Of a stretch of DNA of 57,055 bases, positions 38,360-46,081 are shown piece by piece. The DNA is taken from assembly GCA_019310385.1 (NCBI GenBank), contig JAFDEK010000007.1, positions 1 to 57,055 on the forward strand, given 5' to 3'. This DNA is from Deltaproteobacteria bacterium (lineage in GTDB: Bacteria; Myxococcota_A; UBA9160; UBA4427). The translations under genes and the position numbers were made by a program. Each line of letters opens with the position of its first letter. The first letter of the stretch is position 1. The notes beneath the pieces are model-generated. The model made no database searches, was not told the DNA's origin, and was given only the letters and a program-made list of their open reading frames with translations.

Positions 38360-41062
38360 TCAGTTCCGAGTCGCGCTGTGCCGGCGCTTCGCGAGGCGCC
38401 GAGCCGCGACCAACGCGGCGAGGCTCGCGATCTGCAGCAGCGCCGTCGCGGGCTCGGGACAGGCGATCGCAAGCGAGGGCATGCTTACGGGAACTGCGGG
38501 ATTCGCGTCGCAGGCGTCGCCCACGCCGTCGCCGGCGTGGCGAATGTAGGAGGTCTCTCCCCCTGCGGCCGCGCAGCTCTCGCCCTCGTCGGCGTCGAAG
38601 CAGCCCCGCCCTCCGCGATGGGAGAGGAGCTGGATCTCCCAGGTCCTGTGGTTGAAGACGTTGCGGGCACAGACCAGGTCCCCGTTCGAAATGATCTGGT
38701 TCGGGATCGCGCTCGTGTGGCCGCAGAACTCTTCCTGGTTGCCGATGCGGTCGGCCGTCGCGGAGAAGTCGTTGCCTTCACACGCGCCACACGCGAACTC
38801 GAGCCACTCGCCCTCCAGCGGGCCATAGTTTGTTTCGATGCCGACGCCGGGCTCGAACTCGTCGAAGGAACCCTCTGGGTTGACGATGGTGCAGAGCTCG
38901 AGGTCGCTCTGCCCAGGGTTGCTGTCGAGGCTGCAGTTGTCGATCGCGTCGCCCACGCCGTCGCTATCGGTGTCGTCCTGTGCCAGCGAGCACTGGCCTC
39001 CAGTGCCGCAGTCGGCATTGACCGCGCAGATCCCGTCGACCCCCCCAGCGTCGCCAGCGGTGCAGGTCCCGCCGCCCGGGCCATTGGGGGTGTGGGGCGC
39101 GTTGTCGTCGCAGTTGCTCAGGTTGCCGCCCATGCAGGGGAGGTCGCCGGCCACGCCCGAGCCGTCGCCGTCGTCGGAGATCCCGTCGCCGTCGCAATCG
39201 TAGGCGGCCGAAAGCGGCAGCAGCACACCGTTGAATGTAGGGTCGGGAAATTCGCTGACCGGGTCGGCACGAGGCACCCAGTTCTTCGGAGCGTGTGTCG
39301 GATCGTACTGGATGGTGGGCAGAAGATCGCGCAGATCGCCCGCGCTCGAGCCGTAGAGGGCGCCCAGGTGAACGCCCACTCCCCGCTCGTCGAATCCGGT
39401 GCCCAGGTAGTCGTTCAGGTAGTCCAGTCCACCATCAACGTAGGAGCGCTGGCAGAAGAGTGCGGTGGCGCCGGAGAAGGAGCGCTGGAAGGCTGCGAGC
39501 TGATGACGGAACTCGGCCTCGAGGGCGAGGTCGTCTCGGCTGATGGTGAAGAAATCGTTGTGCTGCGAATCGCTCTCGGCCCGGATGAAGGCCGAGGCGG
39601 CCAGGTAGGCGTCGACTGCGTCGCGGCTCGCCGCGTTGGCATTCTGGAGCTTCGCGTGCGCGCCGGAGGTGAGATCGAGGAGCGCGGGGTTGCCGTCGAG
39701 GATCTCCACCTGGATGGCCAGGGTGCGCAGCATCGGGGTGAAATCGTCGATGTCGATGTCGACGTCGAAAGCACCAACGAGCAGGAGCTGGGCCTTCGTG
39801 ATCAGCAGCACCGCCCGGTAGAGCTCGATGTCGCCGTAGTCGATCTCAGTCGCGTTGCCGGGATCGACGTCGACGAGGGGTAGCGAGTTCTCGGTGAGGA
39901 GTACAGCGATCGAATCGTCGATGAGGGCCAGGTCCGCAACGGATCCGTCGATGGCGCTGAGTAGAGACCGTCCGTCACTGGCGCTCAGCAGTGAGTATTG
40001 GAGGTCGGCGCCAGAGGGTGAGTCGGAGGGAAGGTCGAGGTAGTCGTCTGCGTCGCCCCAGCTGTCGTCGCTCACGAAGTCCGATTCGTCCAGCAGCCCA
40101 TCGTCGCGGAAGAGCATGATGTAGGCGTCCATGAAGGCGCTCTCGCCGTCACCATTCACGTCGTTGGGCGCGCCGTCGGGCGGCCACTCCGGGCCCTCCT
40201 GCTCCCAGGAGAGGACATCGATGCGTACCTCGCCGGCGGACTCGACGGTGAACGCGATCGTGTCGATCGTCGTGCGGTTGTCTACACCGGGATCGATGCG
40301 ATTCAGGGTGCCTGCGAAGCTCGTGTTGCTCACCGTAGCGTCACCGCTGATGGTGATCTCGTAGTCGCCGTGGTCGTGGTCCTCGCGCGTCCAGCCCCCA
40401 CCCCCGTCGGACTCCACGCTGTAGAGGTTTCCCCAGTCGCTCTCCCCGGCGATCACCTCGTCCACCCAGACCCAGCTGGCGGCCACGGCGAGCAGGTAGT
40501 CGCCCTCCGTCAGATAGACGACCAGAAAGGGATCCGGCTCCCCGATCGAGCCATCGCCCTTGCCGAGGAGGTTCGGGTCGCTGCCGCGCGGTGGATCGGT
40601 GGAGAAATCCAGGATGCTGCGGCCGTCTTCGGTCAGACCGTACTGGTCGGCATTGCCGTCGGTGTCGAAGCCGAAGGAATCGAGCAGGCCTTGGATGCTC
40701 TCGCGCGCGGGAAGGCCATCGGGGTGGTCCTCCTCGAAGCGGCGCATGACCCGGGTCAGGGAGCGGAAGAAGCGGGATTCCTGGTCGCCGGGATCGTCCA
40801 GCAGCGCCTGGGCGCAGAAGTCGTCGGCGGCCACGATATCGGGCTGCGGGCAGGGATTGGTGGCATCGCAGTCCCAGTCGATATAGCGGAGCAGGCTGTC
40901 CCGGCAGCTGGTGGCGGCGGTGGGCGGCGGGCCGCCCGCGAGAGCGGGCGCCGGCCATACCGTCAGTGACCACAGGGTCAGTGGCCACACCGTCAGTGAG
41001 GAGAGCGTCAGGAAGAGGGCGAGACCAGAGGCGCTGATGGAGCCAGGGGCCGGCAGGCGCAT
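38360..41062 (-). CDS. Large secreted protein with TSP3-like Ca-binding repeats and PEP-CTERM signal
   Basis: 900 aa. The signal peptide has a repeated LTVWP/LTLWS core. A roughly 600-residue region of unknown fold follows, with many acidic turns (DVDIDIDDF; DPGVDNRT). Residues about 630-720 contain thrombospondin type-3-like Asp-rich segments (DCDGDGISDDGDG; DDTDSDGVGDAIDNC) with several Cys pairs. The C-terminus (CPEPATALLQIASLAALVAARRLAKRR) is a PEP-CTERM sorting signal: Pro-Glu-Pro, membrane helix, Arg/Lys cluster. The protein should be cleaved by an exosortase and displayed or released at the surface; no exosortase gene is in the window. It lies upstream of and co-oriented with the MacAB-like operon (40-base gap). 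Confidence 0.85.
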   Translation of the reverse strand: MRLPAPGSISASGLALFLTLSSLTVWPLTLWSLTVWPAPALAGGPPPTAATSCRDSLLRYIDWDCDATNPCPQPDIVAADDFCAQALLDDPGDQESRFFRSLTRVMRRFEEDHPDGLPARESIQGLLDSFGFDTDGNADQYGLTEDGRSILDFSTDPPRGSDPNLLGKGDGSIGEPDPFLVVYLTEGDYLLAVAASWVWVDEVIAGESDWGNLYSVESDGGGGWTREDHDHGDYEITISGDATVSNTSFAGTLNRIDPGVDNRTTIDTIAFTVESAGEVRIDVLSWEQEGPEWPPDGAPNDVNGDGESAFMDAYIMLFRDDGLLDESDFVSDDSWGDADDYLDLPSDSPSGADLQYSLLSASDGRSLLSAIDGSVADLALIDDSIAVLLTENSLPLVDVDPGNATEIDYGDIELYRAVLLITKAQLLLVGAFDVDIDIDDFTPMLRTLAIQVEILDGNPALLDLTSGAHAKLQNANAASRDAVDAYLAASAFIRAESDSQHNDFFTISRDDLALEAEFRHQLAAFQRSFSGATALFCQRSYVDGGLDYLNDYLGTGFDERGVGVHLGALYGSSAGDLRDLLPTIQYDPTHAPKNWVPRADPVSEFPDPTFNGVLLPLSAAYDCDGDGISDDGDGSGVAGDLPCMGGNLSNCDDNAPHTPNGPGGGTCTAGDAGGVDGICAVNADCGTGGQCSLAQDDTDSDGVGDAIDNCSLDSNPGQSDLELCTIVNPEGSFDEFEPGVGIETNYGPLEGEWLEFACGACEGNDFSATADRIGNQEEFCGHTSAIPNQIISNGDLVCARNVFNHRTWEIQLLSHRGGRGCFDADEGESCAAAGGETSYIRHAGDGVGDACDANPAVPVSMPSLAIACPEPATALLQIASLAALVAARRLAKRRHSATRN
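40953..41012 (-). repeat. In-frame 15-base tandem repeat, four units, in the PEP-CTERM protein signal peptide
   Basis: Units at 40953, 40968, 40983 and 40998 (for example GGCCATACCGTCAGT and GGCCACACCGTCAGT). On the minus strand they encode LTxWP-like pentapeptides within the hydrophobic signal core. Confidence 0.85.
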
Positions 41063-41151
41063 CGTGCTACTCCTTGGCTTGAATATCGACTATGTGGTAT
41101 GGCGGCAACCCTACTGCATTCGAATCCCGAGCGCATTAATCTGAGGCTCGA

Positions 41152-41919
41152 ATGGCCGAGCTACCCGCAGCTTCCAGAGAGCCACTCATCTTGATTGCGG
41201 TCGTCGTCGTACTCGGGGCCTACCTCCTCGTCGGCGTGCGCTGGAGCCCGGAGCTGGCGTCGTCCGACGCCCGCCAGGCGGCCGCCGAGCCCCTGCCCGC
41301 CCGGCGGATGCTGGCTTCCGGGCTCAACCTGCAGACCGCGACCCGCGGAGGAGATCCCCTCGAGATCTCCATTGCACGCATCTACGAGCGCTCCCACAAG
41401 CTCGGCGTCGTTACCGCCAATCCCCTGAAGGAGCTCATCTTCGAGGAGACGCGCCTTGGCCTGGAGCTGGCCGCGAGGGCGCCTCGGGACGCACTGGACG
41501 AGCCGGAGAGCGTCGCCCTGGAGGTCGATTTCGACGATGCCATCGGGGCCATCGAGGCCCTGCGTGGACGCTCGGGGATCGTGCGCTACACGGCGGTGAT
41601 CATGCAGCCCGTCGCCATCCGGGTTGCAGACGGGGCCGAGCATCGTTACTGGCTTCGCGCGGACCGGGCGAGAGTCCATAGCACCAGGAGCATCGAATTC
41701 AGCCGGCGTCTGGCAGTCTCGTCGAGCACGGGGCAGGAGCTGCGCACGCGCAAGGCTCGCTGGCATCACGAGGGTGCGCGCCTCGAAGTCCCGGGAAGCT
41801 ACGTCTTGACGGACAGCGACGGCCCGAGCCGGGGCTCGGGTGCGACCTTCGTTCTGCGCCGCAACGGGCGAATCGAGCAGCTCGTCGCGGAGGGTTCGCC
41901 GGGAGCACCGCCCCGGTGA
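41152..41919 (+). CDS. Membrane-anchored periplasmic protein, possibly LptC-like
   Basis: 255 aa. One N-terminal helix (LILIAVVVVLGAYLLVGVRW), then a soluble region. The last 90 residues (RRLAVSSSTGQELRTRKARW; HHEGARLEVPGSYVLTDSDG; SGATFVLRRNGRIEQL) follow the rhythm of LptC/LPS-export periplasmic domains, in which strands alternate with turns and a 'gain of G-x-x-x-L' pattern. I regard this as suggestive only. No lpt genes flank it, and its neighbours face away. No strong ribosome site precedes the ATG. Confidence 0.55.
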   Translation: MAELPAASREPLILIAVVVVLGAYLLVGVRWSPELASSDARQAAAEPLPARRMLASGLNLQTATRGGDPLEISIARIYERSHKLGVVTANPLKELIFEETRLGLELAARAPRDALDEPESVALEVDFDDAIGAIEALRGRSGIVRYTAVIMQPVAIRVADGAEHRYWLRADRARVHSTRSIEFSRRLAVSSSTGQELRTRKARWHHEGARLEVPGSYVLTDSDGPSRGSGATFVLRRNGRIEQLVAEGSPGAPPR

Positions 41920-41958
41920 CGAGCTGGGCTGGGCTCCACTGCTGACCGGAGCCGATGT

Positions 41959-42993
41959 TCAGCCGGGGCCTTCGCCGCGCAGCCGCGCGACGGCCTTCGC
42001 GGCCTGGCCGTCCTGGGCGGGGTCGCCGGGCATGGGAAAGGTGATCCAGGTGCTCAGGCCGCCGTACCACTCCTGCGCGAGATCAGCGACTGCGTCGTAG
42101 GGTGCGCAGAGCGCGAAGGTGTCGAGCATGGCGTCGTCGATGAGCGCCGGCATTTCCTTCCAGCCGCCTTTGCGGGTGAGGGCGAGGAGCTGCTCGCCGC
42201 GCTCCTTCCAGCCGAAGAGCTCGAGGCTGGGCCAGTAGGCGGGGGTCGAGTAGAGGAAGGCGAGGAGCTGCCGCACCCCCTCCCGTTCGCGGGTTACGTC
42301 GGCGTCGCTGGGACCGGTTGCCCACAGGGGGCCGATCATCAGATCAGCACTCTCGGGCGCACGGCCCGCCCGCCCTGCTCCCGTTGCGAGGCGCGGCAGC
42401 ACCACCTCGCGCAGGTAGCGCGGCGCGGAGTTCGTTGGGTGGGTCATGAGACCGTCGCCGACCTCTGCGGCCAGGGCCGTCATGGCGGGTCCGATGCCGC
42501 CCAGATAGATGGGGACGCCCGGCTCGGTGAGGGGGTCGGGCTTGAAGAAGGGCTGCATACGGGTGAACTGGTAGTGCTCACCTTCGAAGCTCAGGGGAGC
42601 TCCCTCCTGCCAGCACGCAAAGATCGCCCGCAGCGACTGCACGTACTCCCGCATGCGCGGCACCGGCGCTGACCAGGGCGTGCTGTAGCGCCCCACGATG
42701 TTGCCGCGAACCTGGGAGCCGAGTCCGAGCTGGAAGCGGCCGCCGGACAGCTCCTGCAGATCCCAGGCCGCGTGGGCGACGATCATGGGGCTGCGAGGGA
42801 AAGCAACGAGGACGCTGGTCGCCACCCGCAGGCGCGTGGTTGCTCGGAGGGCTGCGCCGGCGACGAGCAGGCCGTCGTGGACCGAGTCGGGGACGTTGAG
42901 GCCGTCGTAGCCGAGAGCCTCGGCGCGTCGGGCGTGGTCGGCCACCTGGGAGAGGGGCATGCGCTGGTCCATGGTTGCGTGCACGCGGAACAT
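41959..42993 (-). CDS. LLM-class F420/flavin oxidoreductase
   Basis: 344 aa from ATG 42993 (AGGAGG about 10 bases upstream; the frame stays open upstream only through repeat DNA). LLM pattern: HARRAEALGYDGLNVPDSVHD, TSVLVAFPRSPMIVAHAAWDLQ, GRFQLGLGSQVRGNIV and VPIYLGGIGPAMTALAAEVGDG. It resembles F420-dependent oxidoreductases of actinobacterial type. Divergent neighbours are a nitroreductase, an SDR and an MFS transporter, so it probably belongs to a small redox catabolic cluster controlled from the shared intergenic region. Confidence 0.88.
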   Translation of the reverse strand: MFRVHATMDQRMPLSQVADHARRAEALGYDGLNVPDSVHDGLLVAGAALRATTRLRVATSVLVAFPRSPMIVAHAAWDLQELSGGRFQLGLGSQVRGNIVGRYSTPWSAPVPRMREYVQSLRAIFACWQEGAPLSFEGEHYQFTRMQPFFKPDPLTEPGVPIYLGGIGPAMTALAAEVGDGLMTHPTNSAPRYLREVVLPRLATGAGRAGRAPESADLMIGPLWATGPSDADVTREREGVRQLLAFLYSTPAYWPSLELFGWKERGEQLLALTRKGGWKEMPALIDDAMLDTFALCAPYDAVADLAQEWYGGLSTWITFPMPGDPAQDGQAAKAVARLRGEGPG

Positions 42994-43008
42994 CGCTTCG
43001 ATGCCTCC

Positions 43009-43047
43009 TGTCACTTCTCTGGCCGTGTTGTCACTTCCTGGCCGCGT
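43009..43047. repeat. 19-20-base tandem duplication in the LLM leader
   Basis: TGTCACTTCTCTGGCCGTGT (43009-43028) and TGTCACTTCCTGGCCGCGT (43029-43047) are adjacent near-copies in the 5' region of the LLM gene. Confidence 0.75.
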
Positions 43048-43095
43048 TGGCTCCCGGAGTCTGGGGGCTCTGGTGTTCCCGTGCCAGTCGCTCCA

Positions 43096-43155
43096 TGTGT
43101 GTCTCGCCTCTGTGTGTCTCGCCTCTGTGCGTCTCGCCTCTGTGCGTCTCGGCCC
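43096..43155. repeat. 15-base tandem repeat, four units, in the LLM/nitroreductase intergenic region
   Basis: TGTGTGTCTCGCCTC twice (43096, 43111), TGTGCGTCTCGCCTC (43126) and TGTGCGTCTCGGCCC (43141), without spacers. It does not overlap a supported gene. The minus frame reads TEARR/TEARH units but lies upstream of the chosen LLM start. Confidence 0.95.
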
Positions 43156-43202
43156 TGTGAAGCTCCGTCTCGCGTGCCATGGGGAGCCGCCTGGGTAAGT
43201 AT

Positions 43203-43231
43203 TTGCTTTGTCTGACAAATTGTCTAGGGTG
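43203..43231 (+). promoter_or_regulatory. Promoter with a TTTGTC-T-GACAAA palindrome (GntR/FadR- or TetR-type operator)
   Basis: A perfect palindrome, TTTGTCTGACAAA (43207-43219), lies 52 bases before the nitroreductase ATG and on the far side of the LLM repeats. Its core TTGTCTGACAA fits the TNGT-N3-ACNA pattern bound by FadR-subfamily GntR repressors. TTGCTT at 43203-43208 and TAGGGT about 16 bases later could be the -35 and -10, so the palindrome would sit between them, a classic repression position. No regulator gene is adjacent. Confidence 0.5.
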
Positions 43232-43271
43232 CATCACACACGGGACCCGGTGCGCACAGCGGAGACACAGC

Positions 43272-43916
43272 ATGCTCCTCGATCTCAGCCCGGAAGCGCT
43301 CCTGACCACCACCCGCACGGTGCGCAAGCGCCTCGACTTCGAACGGCCCGTCGAGCGCGAAACCCTCGAGGCTTGCCTCGAGACGGCCTTGCAAGCGCCC
43401 AACGGGTCCAACATGCAGCTCTGGCGCTGGGTTGTCGTGGATGATCGCGCCCGGGTCGCGGAGCTGGCGGCGATCTATGCCGAGGCGATTCGCGATTATG
43501 CCGCGCAGGTCGAAGGCACGGGCTTCTACGCGGCCGGAGGTCCGCCGGGCATGGATCGCATCACCGAGTCGGTGATGCATCTGGCCGAGAACCTGCACCG
43601 GGCGCCCGCTCTGGTCGTCCCCTGTATCGCGGGTCGCCTGGAGAAGTGCGACGTCTTCATGCAGGCCAGCCTCTGGGGCTCGATCCTGCCTGCCGCCTGG
43701 AGTCTGATGCTGGCACTGCGCCTGCACGGGCTGGGCAGTGCCTGGACGACGGTGCACCTGAATCGCGAGCAGGAGGCAGCGGAGCTCCTGGGCATTCCCT
43801 ACGACGACTATACCCAGGCCGGCCTCTTCCCGGTTGCCTACACGATTGGAAGCGAGTTCCGTCCTGCCCCGCGCCAGCCGCTCTCGAAGGTGCTCCACTG
43901 GAACCGCTGGGCATAG
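43272..43916 (+). CDS. Nitroreductase-family flavoprotein
   Basis: 214 aa from ATG 43272 (GGAGA upstream). Nitroreductase-fold marks: TVRKRLDFERPVERETLEACLETALQAPNGSNMQLWRWVVVDD (the N-terminal FMN-binding RxSxRxF-like start, here TRTVRKRLDF, and the ASNxQ-like segment), VFMQASLWGSILPAAWSLMLALRLHGLGSAWTT in the middle, and LGIPYDDYTQAGLFPVAYT near the end. It is an FMN-dependent NAD(P)H oxidoreductase. First of a nitroreductase-SDR-MFS series with 55- and 43-base gaps. Confidence 0.88.
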   Translation: MLLDLSPEALLTTTRTVRKRLDFERPVERETLEACLETALQAPNGSNMQLWRWVVVDDRARVAELAAIYAEAIRDYAAQVEGTGFYAAGGPPGMDRITESVMHLAENLHRAPALVVPCIAGRLEKCDVFMQASLWGSILPAAWSLMLALRLHGLGSAWTTVHLNREQEAAELLGIPYDDYTQAGLFPVAYTIGSEFRPAPRQPLSKVLHWNRWA

Positions 43917-43971
43917 CCGAGCACGTTTGCGCTGTTCGAAATCCGGGGAAGACAAGAGGAGAGGAAACGCA

Positions 43972-44718
43972 GTGTTCGATCTGACGGGAAGAGTCGCCTT
44001 GGTGAGCGGAGCCGGGCAGGGCATGGGAGCGGGGATTGCCGCGGTACTGGCCGGGCAGGGCGCGGCCGTGGCCGTGAACGACCTCGTGGAGGCGCGCGCA
44101 GTCGAGAGCGCGGAGGGAATCGTGGCGGCGGGCGGTCGCGCCATTGCGGTTCCCTTCGACGTGACCGCCCAGGACAAGGTCGATGCCGGCGTGGCGCGGG
44201 TGGAGGAAGAGCTCGGGCCCGTCGACGTCCTGGTCAACAACGCCGGGGTTCCGGCCGGCATGGCGCTCACGCCCTTCATGGAGATGGACCCGGAGGAGTG
44301 GGGCCCCTACGTGGATCTCAACCTCTACGGCGTGGTCCGCTGCTGCCGCGCCGTCGTCGGCGGCATGTGCGAACGTGGCTGGGGGCGCATCGTCACCATC
44401 TCCTCCGGCGCTGGACAGGTGGGTATTCCGATCGGCGTGGCGCTCTACGGAGCGGGCAAGGGCGGGGGAATTGCGTTCATGCGTCACCTCGCCATGGAGG
44501 TGGCTTCCCGCGGTGTCACGGCCAATAGCCTGGCTCTGGGCCTCATGAGCAACGCGGCCGGCGAAGAAGAGGTCAAGAAGCTCGGAGCCGGTATTCCCGT
44601 GGGTCGAGCGGGTACGCCCGAAGACGTGGGCGCCGCGGTGTCCTTTCTCGCGTCCGACGAGGCGAGCTGGCTCACGGGCCAGACCATCGGGCTGAACGGC
44701 GGCTCGGTGACGAGCTAG
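43972..44718 (+). CDS. Short-chain dehydrogenase/reductase (SDR family)
   Basis: 248 aa from GTG 43972 (GAGAGGA 7 bases upstream). TGRVALVSGAGQGMGAGIA carries the GxxxGxG motif, VDVLVNNAGVPAG the NNAG motif, TISSGAG the catalytic Ser and LYGAGKGG the YxxxK. The C-terminal ASWLTGQTIGLNGGS is typical. Its position between a nitroreductase and a transporter suggests a step in catabolism of an imported carbonyl or alcohol compound. Confidence 0.92.
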   Translation: MFDLTGRVALVSGAGQGMGAGIAAVLAGQGAAVAVNDLVEARAVESAEGIVAAGGRAIAVPFDVTAQDKVDAGVARVEEELGPVDVLVNNAGVPAGMALTPFMEMDPEEWGPYVDLNLYGVVRCCRAVVGGMCERGWGRIVTISSGAGQVGIPIGVALYGAGKGGGIAFMRHLAMEVASRGVTANSLALGLMSNAAGEEEVKKLGAGIPVGRAGTPEDVGAAVSFLASDEASWLTGQTIGLNGGSVTS

Positions 44719-44744
44719 TGCCCTTGTTGCCTCACCCTTCTTCC

Positions 44745-44798
44745 TGATCCGCAAGCCCGCCATGATCCGCACGCCTGCCATCTTCCGCGCGCCTGTCA
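44745..44798 (+). repeat. 18-base tandem repeat spanning the MFS start codon
   Basis: TGATCCGCAAGCCCGCCA (44745), TGATCCGCACGCCTGCCA (44763) and TCTTCCGCGCGCCTGTCA (44781). The start codon straddles units one and two; the coding part gives MIRTPA and IFRAPV. The array occupies the place where a ribosome site would be expected. Confidence 0.85.
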
Positions 44799-46033
44799 CG
44801 ACGAGCCATGAGCGTGGCGTGCTCGTGGCCACTTGCGTGAGCTCGTTGGGCAGCTTCTACACCATGTCGGTGACGAGCTTTGCTCTGCCCCAGATCCAGC
44901 GCGGGCTCTCCATCCCCGAGGACGAAGTGGGCTCGCTCTTCGCGCTGCTTCGTTCCGGCACGATCTTCTCCCTGGTGCTCGCGGTGGCGGCCGATCGCCT
45001 GGGTCGCCGCCGGCTGCTCGTCGCCTCGGTGGCGGGCTGTGCGCTCTGCAACGTCGCGACGGCCTTCTCTCGAAGCGGACTCGAGTTCGCCTGGCTGCAG
45101 CTGGGCGCGCGCTTCTTCCTGGGCGCGCAGATTCTACTCGCCGTCGTAGTCGTTACCGAGGAGCTGTCCGCGGACAATCGGGGCTGGGGGCTCGGAGTTC
45201 TGAGTGCGGTCGGGGGGATGGGGGGCGCACTGACCCTGCTCGTCTACATGTTCGTCGAGTATCTGCCCTACGGGTGGCGCTTTCTGTATGTCGTGGGAGG
45301 CCTGGGGCTGCTCTGCGTTCCCTGGCTGTGGGGAAGCCTGCAAGAGACCCGGCGCTTCTCGGAGCACCAGAGTCAGACCGCGGCAAACGCCGCGAGCGGT
45401 CCCGCGTGGCAACCCCTGCGTGACATCGTGCGTCTGCACGGGTGGCGTCTGGCGGCGCTGGTGGGCGTGATGATTCCCGTTTCGGTCATCCTCGAGCCGG
45501 GGATCGTCTTTGTATCGAAGCACCTGCAGGACGAGATGGGCTATTCGCCCGGGCAGGTCGGGCTCCTCGTCGGCGGGTGCGGTGTCATGACGCCGCTGGG
45601 AAACCTGGTCTCGGGTGCGGTTTCGGATCGCTTCGGGCGCAAACCCGTCGCGGCCTTCGTTTCGCTGCTCCTCCCGGCAGCGGTCGCGCTCTTCTACAAC
45701 GCGAGCGCTGCGCCCGCAATGGGGCTCGGCCTCGCGCTGCTCTTCCTCAGCATAGGGGGTCTCATCGTGCTGCACGGAGCCATCGCCACCGAGCTCTTCC
45801 CCACCGCCTTCCGCTCCACCGCCTCCGGCATGCGCGAAGCCCTTGGCACGGTAGGGGCCTCTCTGGGACTGTGGATCGTGAGCCTCCTCTACGTTGCGAC
45901 GGGAAGCCACGCGGTGTCCATCACCTGGGTCCTCCTCCTCGCTCCGATCTCGCCCCTCGTCATCCTCTTCCTCGTTCCGGAGACCGCCCGGCGCGAACTC
46001 GAGGAGATCGCGCCGGACGAGGTGGGGGCCTGA
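44762..46033 (+). CDS. Major facilitator superfamily transporter
   Basis: 423 aa, about 12 helices. Motif A ADRLGRRRLLVASVAG between helices 2 and 3 and its second-half counterpart SDRFGRKPVAAFV. The pattern (GVLVATCVSSLGSFYTMSVTSFALPQIQ; late helix LFPTAFRSTASGMREALGTVGA) is that of sugar/aromatic-acid:H+ symporters. It probably imports the substrate of the preceding SDR and nitroreductase. The first 15 residues are encoded partly by a tandem repeat, so the exact start is uncertain. Confidence 0.87.
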   Translation: MIRTPAIFRAPVTTSHERGVLVATCVSSLGSFYTMSVTSFALPQIQRGLSIPEDEVGSLFALLRSGTIFSLVLAVAADRLGRRRLLVASVAGCALCNVATAFSRSGLEFAWLQLGARFFLGAQILLAVVVVTEELSADNRGWGLGVLSAVGGMGGALTLLVYMFVEYLPYGWRFLYVVGGLGLLCVPWLWGSLQETRRFSEHQSQTAANAASGPAWQPLRDIVRLHGWRLAALVGVMIPVSVILEPGIVFVSKHLQDEMGYSPGQVGLLVGGCGVMTPLGNLVSGAVSDRFGRKPVAAFVSLLLPAAVALFYNASAAPAMGLGLALLFLSIGGLIVLHGAIATELFPTAFRSTASGMREALGTVGASLGLWIVSLLYVATGSHAVSITWVLLLAPISPLVILFLVPETARRELEEIAPDEVGA

Positions 46034-46069
46034 ACTTTGAGATTGAACTTCGAGACTGAGCTCGAAAAC
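46031..46069 (+). repeat. 13-base tandem repeat beginning exactly at the MFS stop codon
   Basis: TGAACTTTGAGAT (46031-46043), TGAACTTCGAGAC (46044-46056) and TGAGCTCGAAAAC (46057-46069). Each unit starts with TGA, so the stop codon is present three times in different frames. Confidence 0.9.
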
Positions 46070-46081
46070 TCAGCCTGGAGA

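Noticed and set aside
43096..43155. CRISPR-like array
   Set aside because: The 15-base units are directly adjacent with no spacers and no cas genes are present.
41959..43218. Longer N-terminus of the LLM oxidoreductase containing TEARR/TEARH repeats
   Set aside because: The extension is encoded by the 15-base repeat DNA and precedes the normal LLM start. An ATG at 42993 has AGGAGG upstream.
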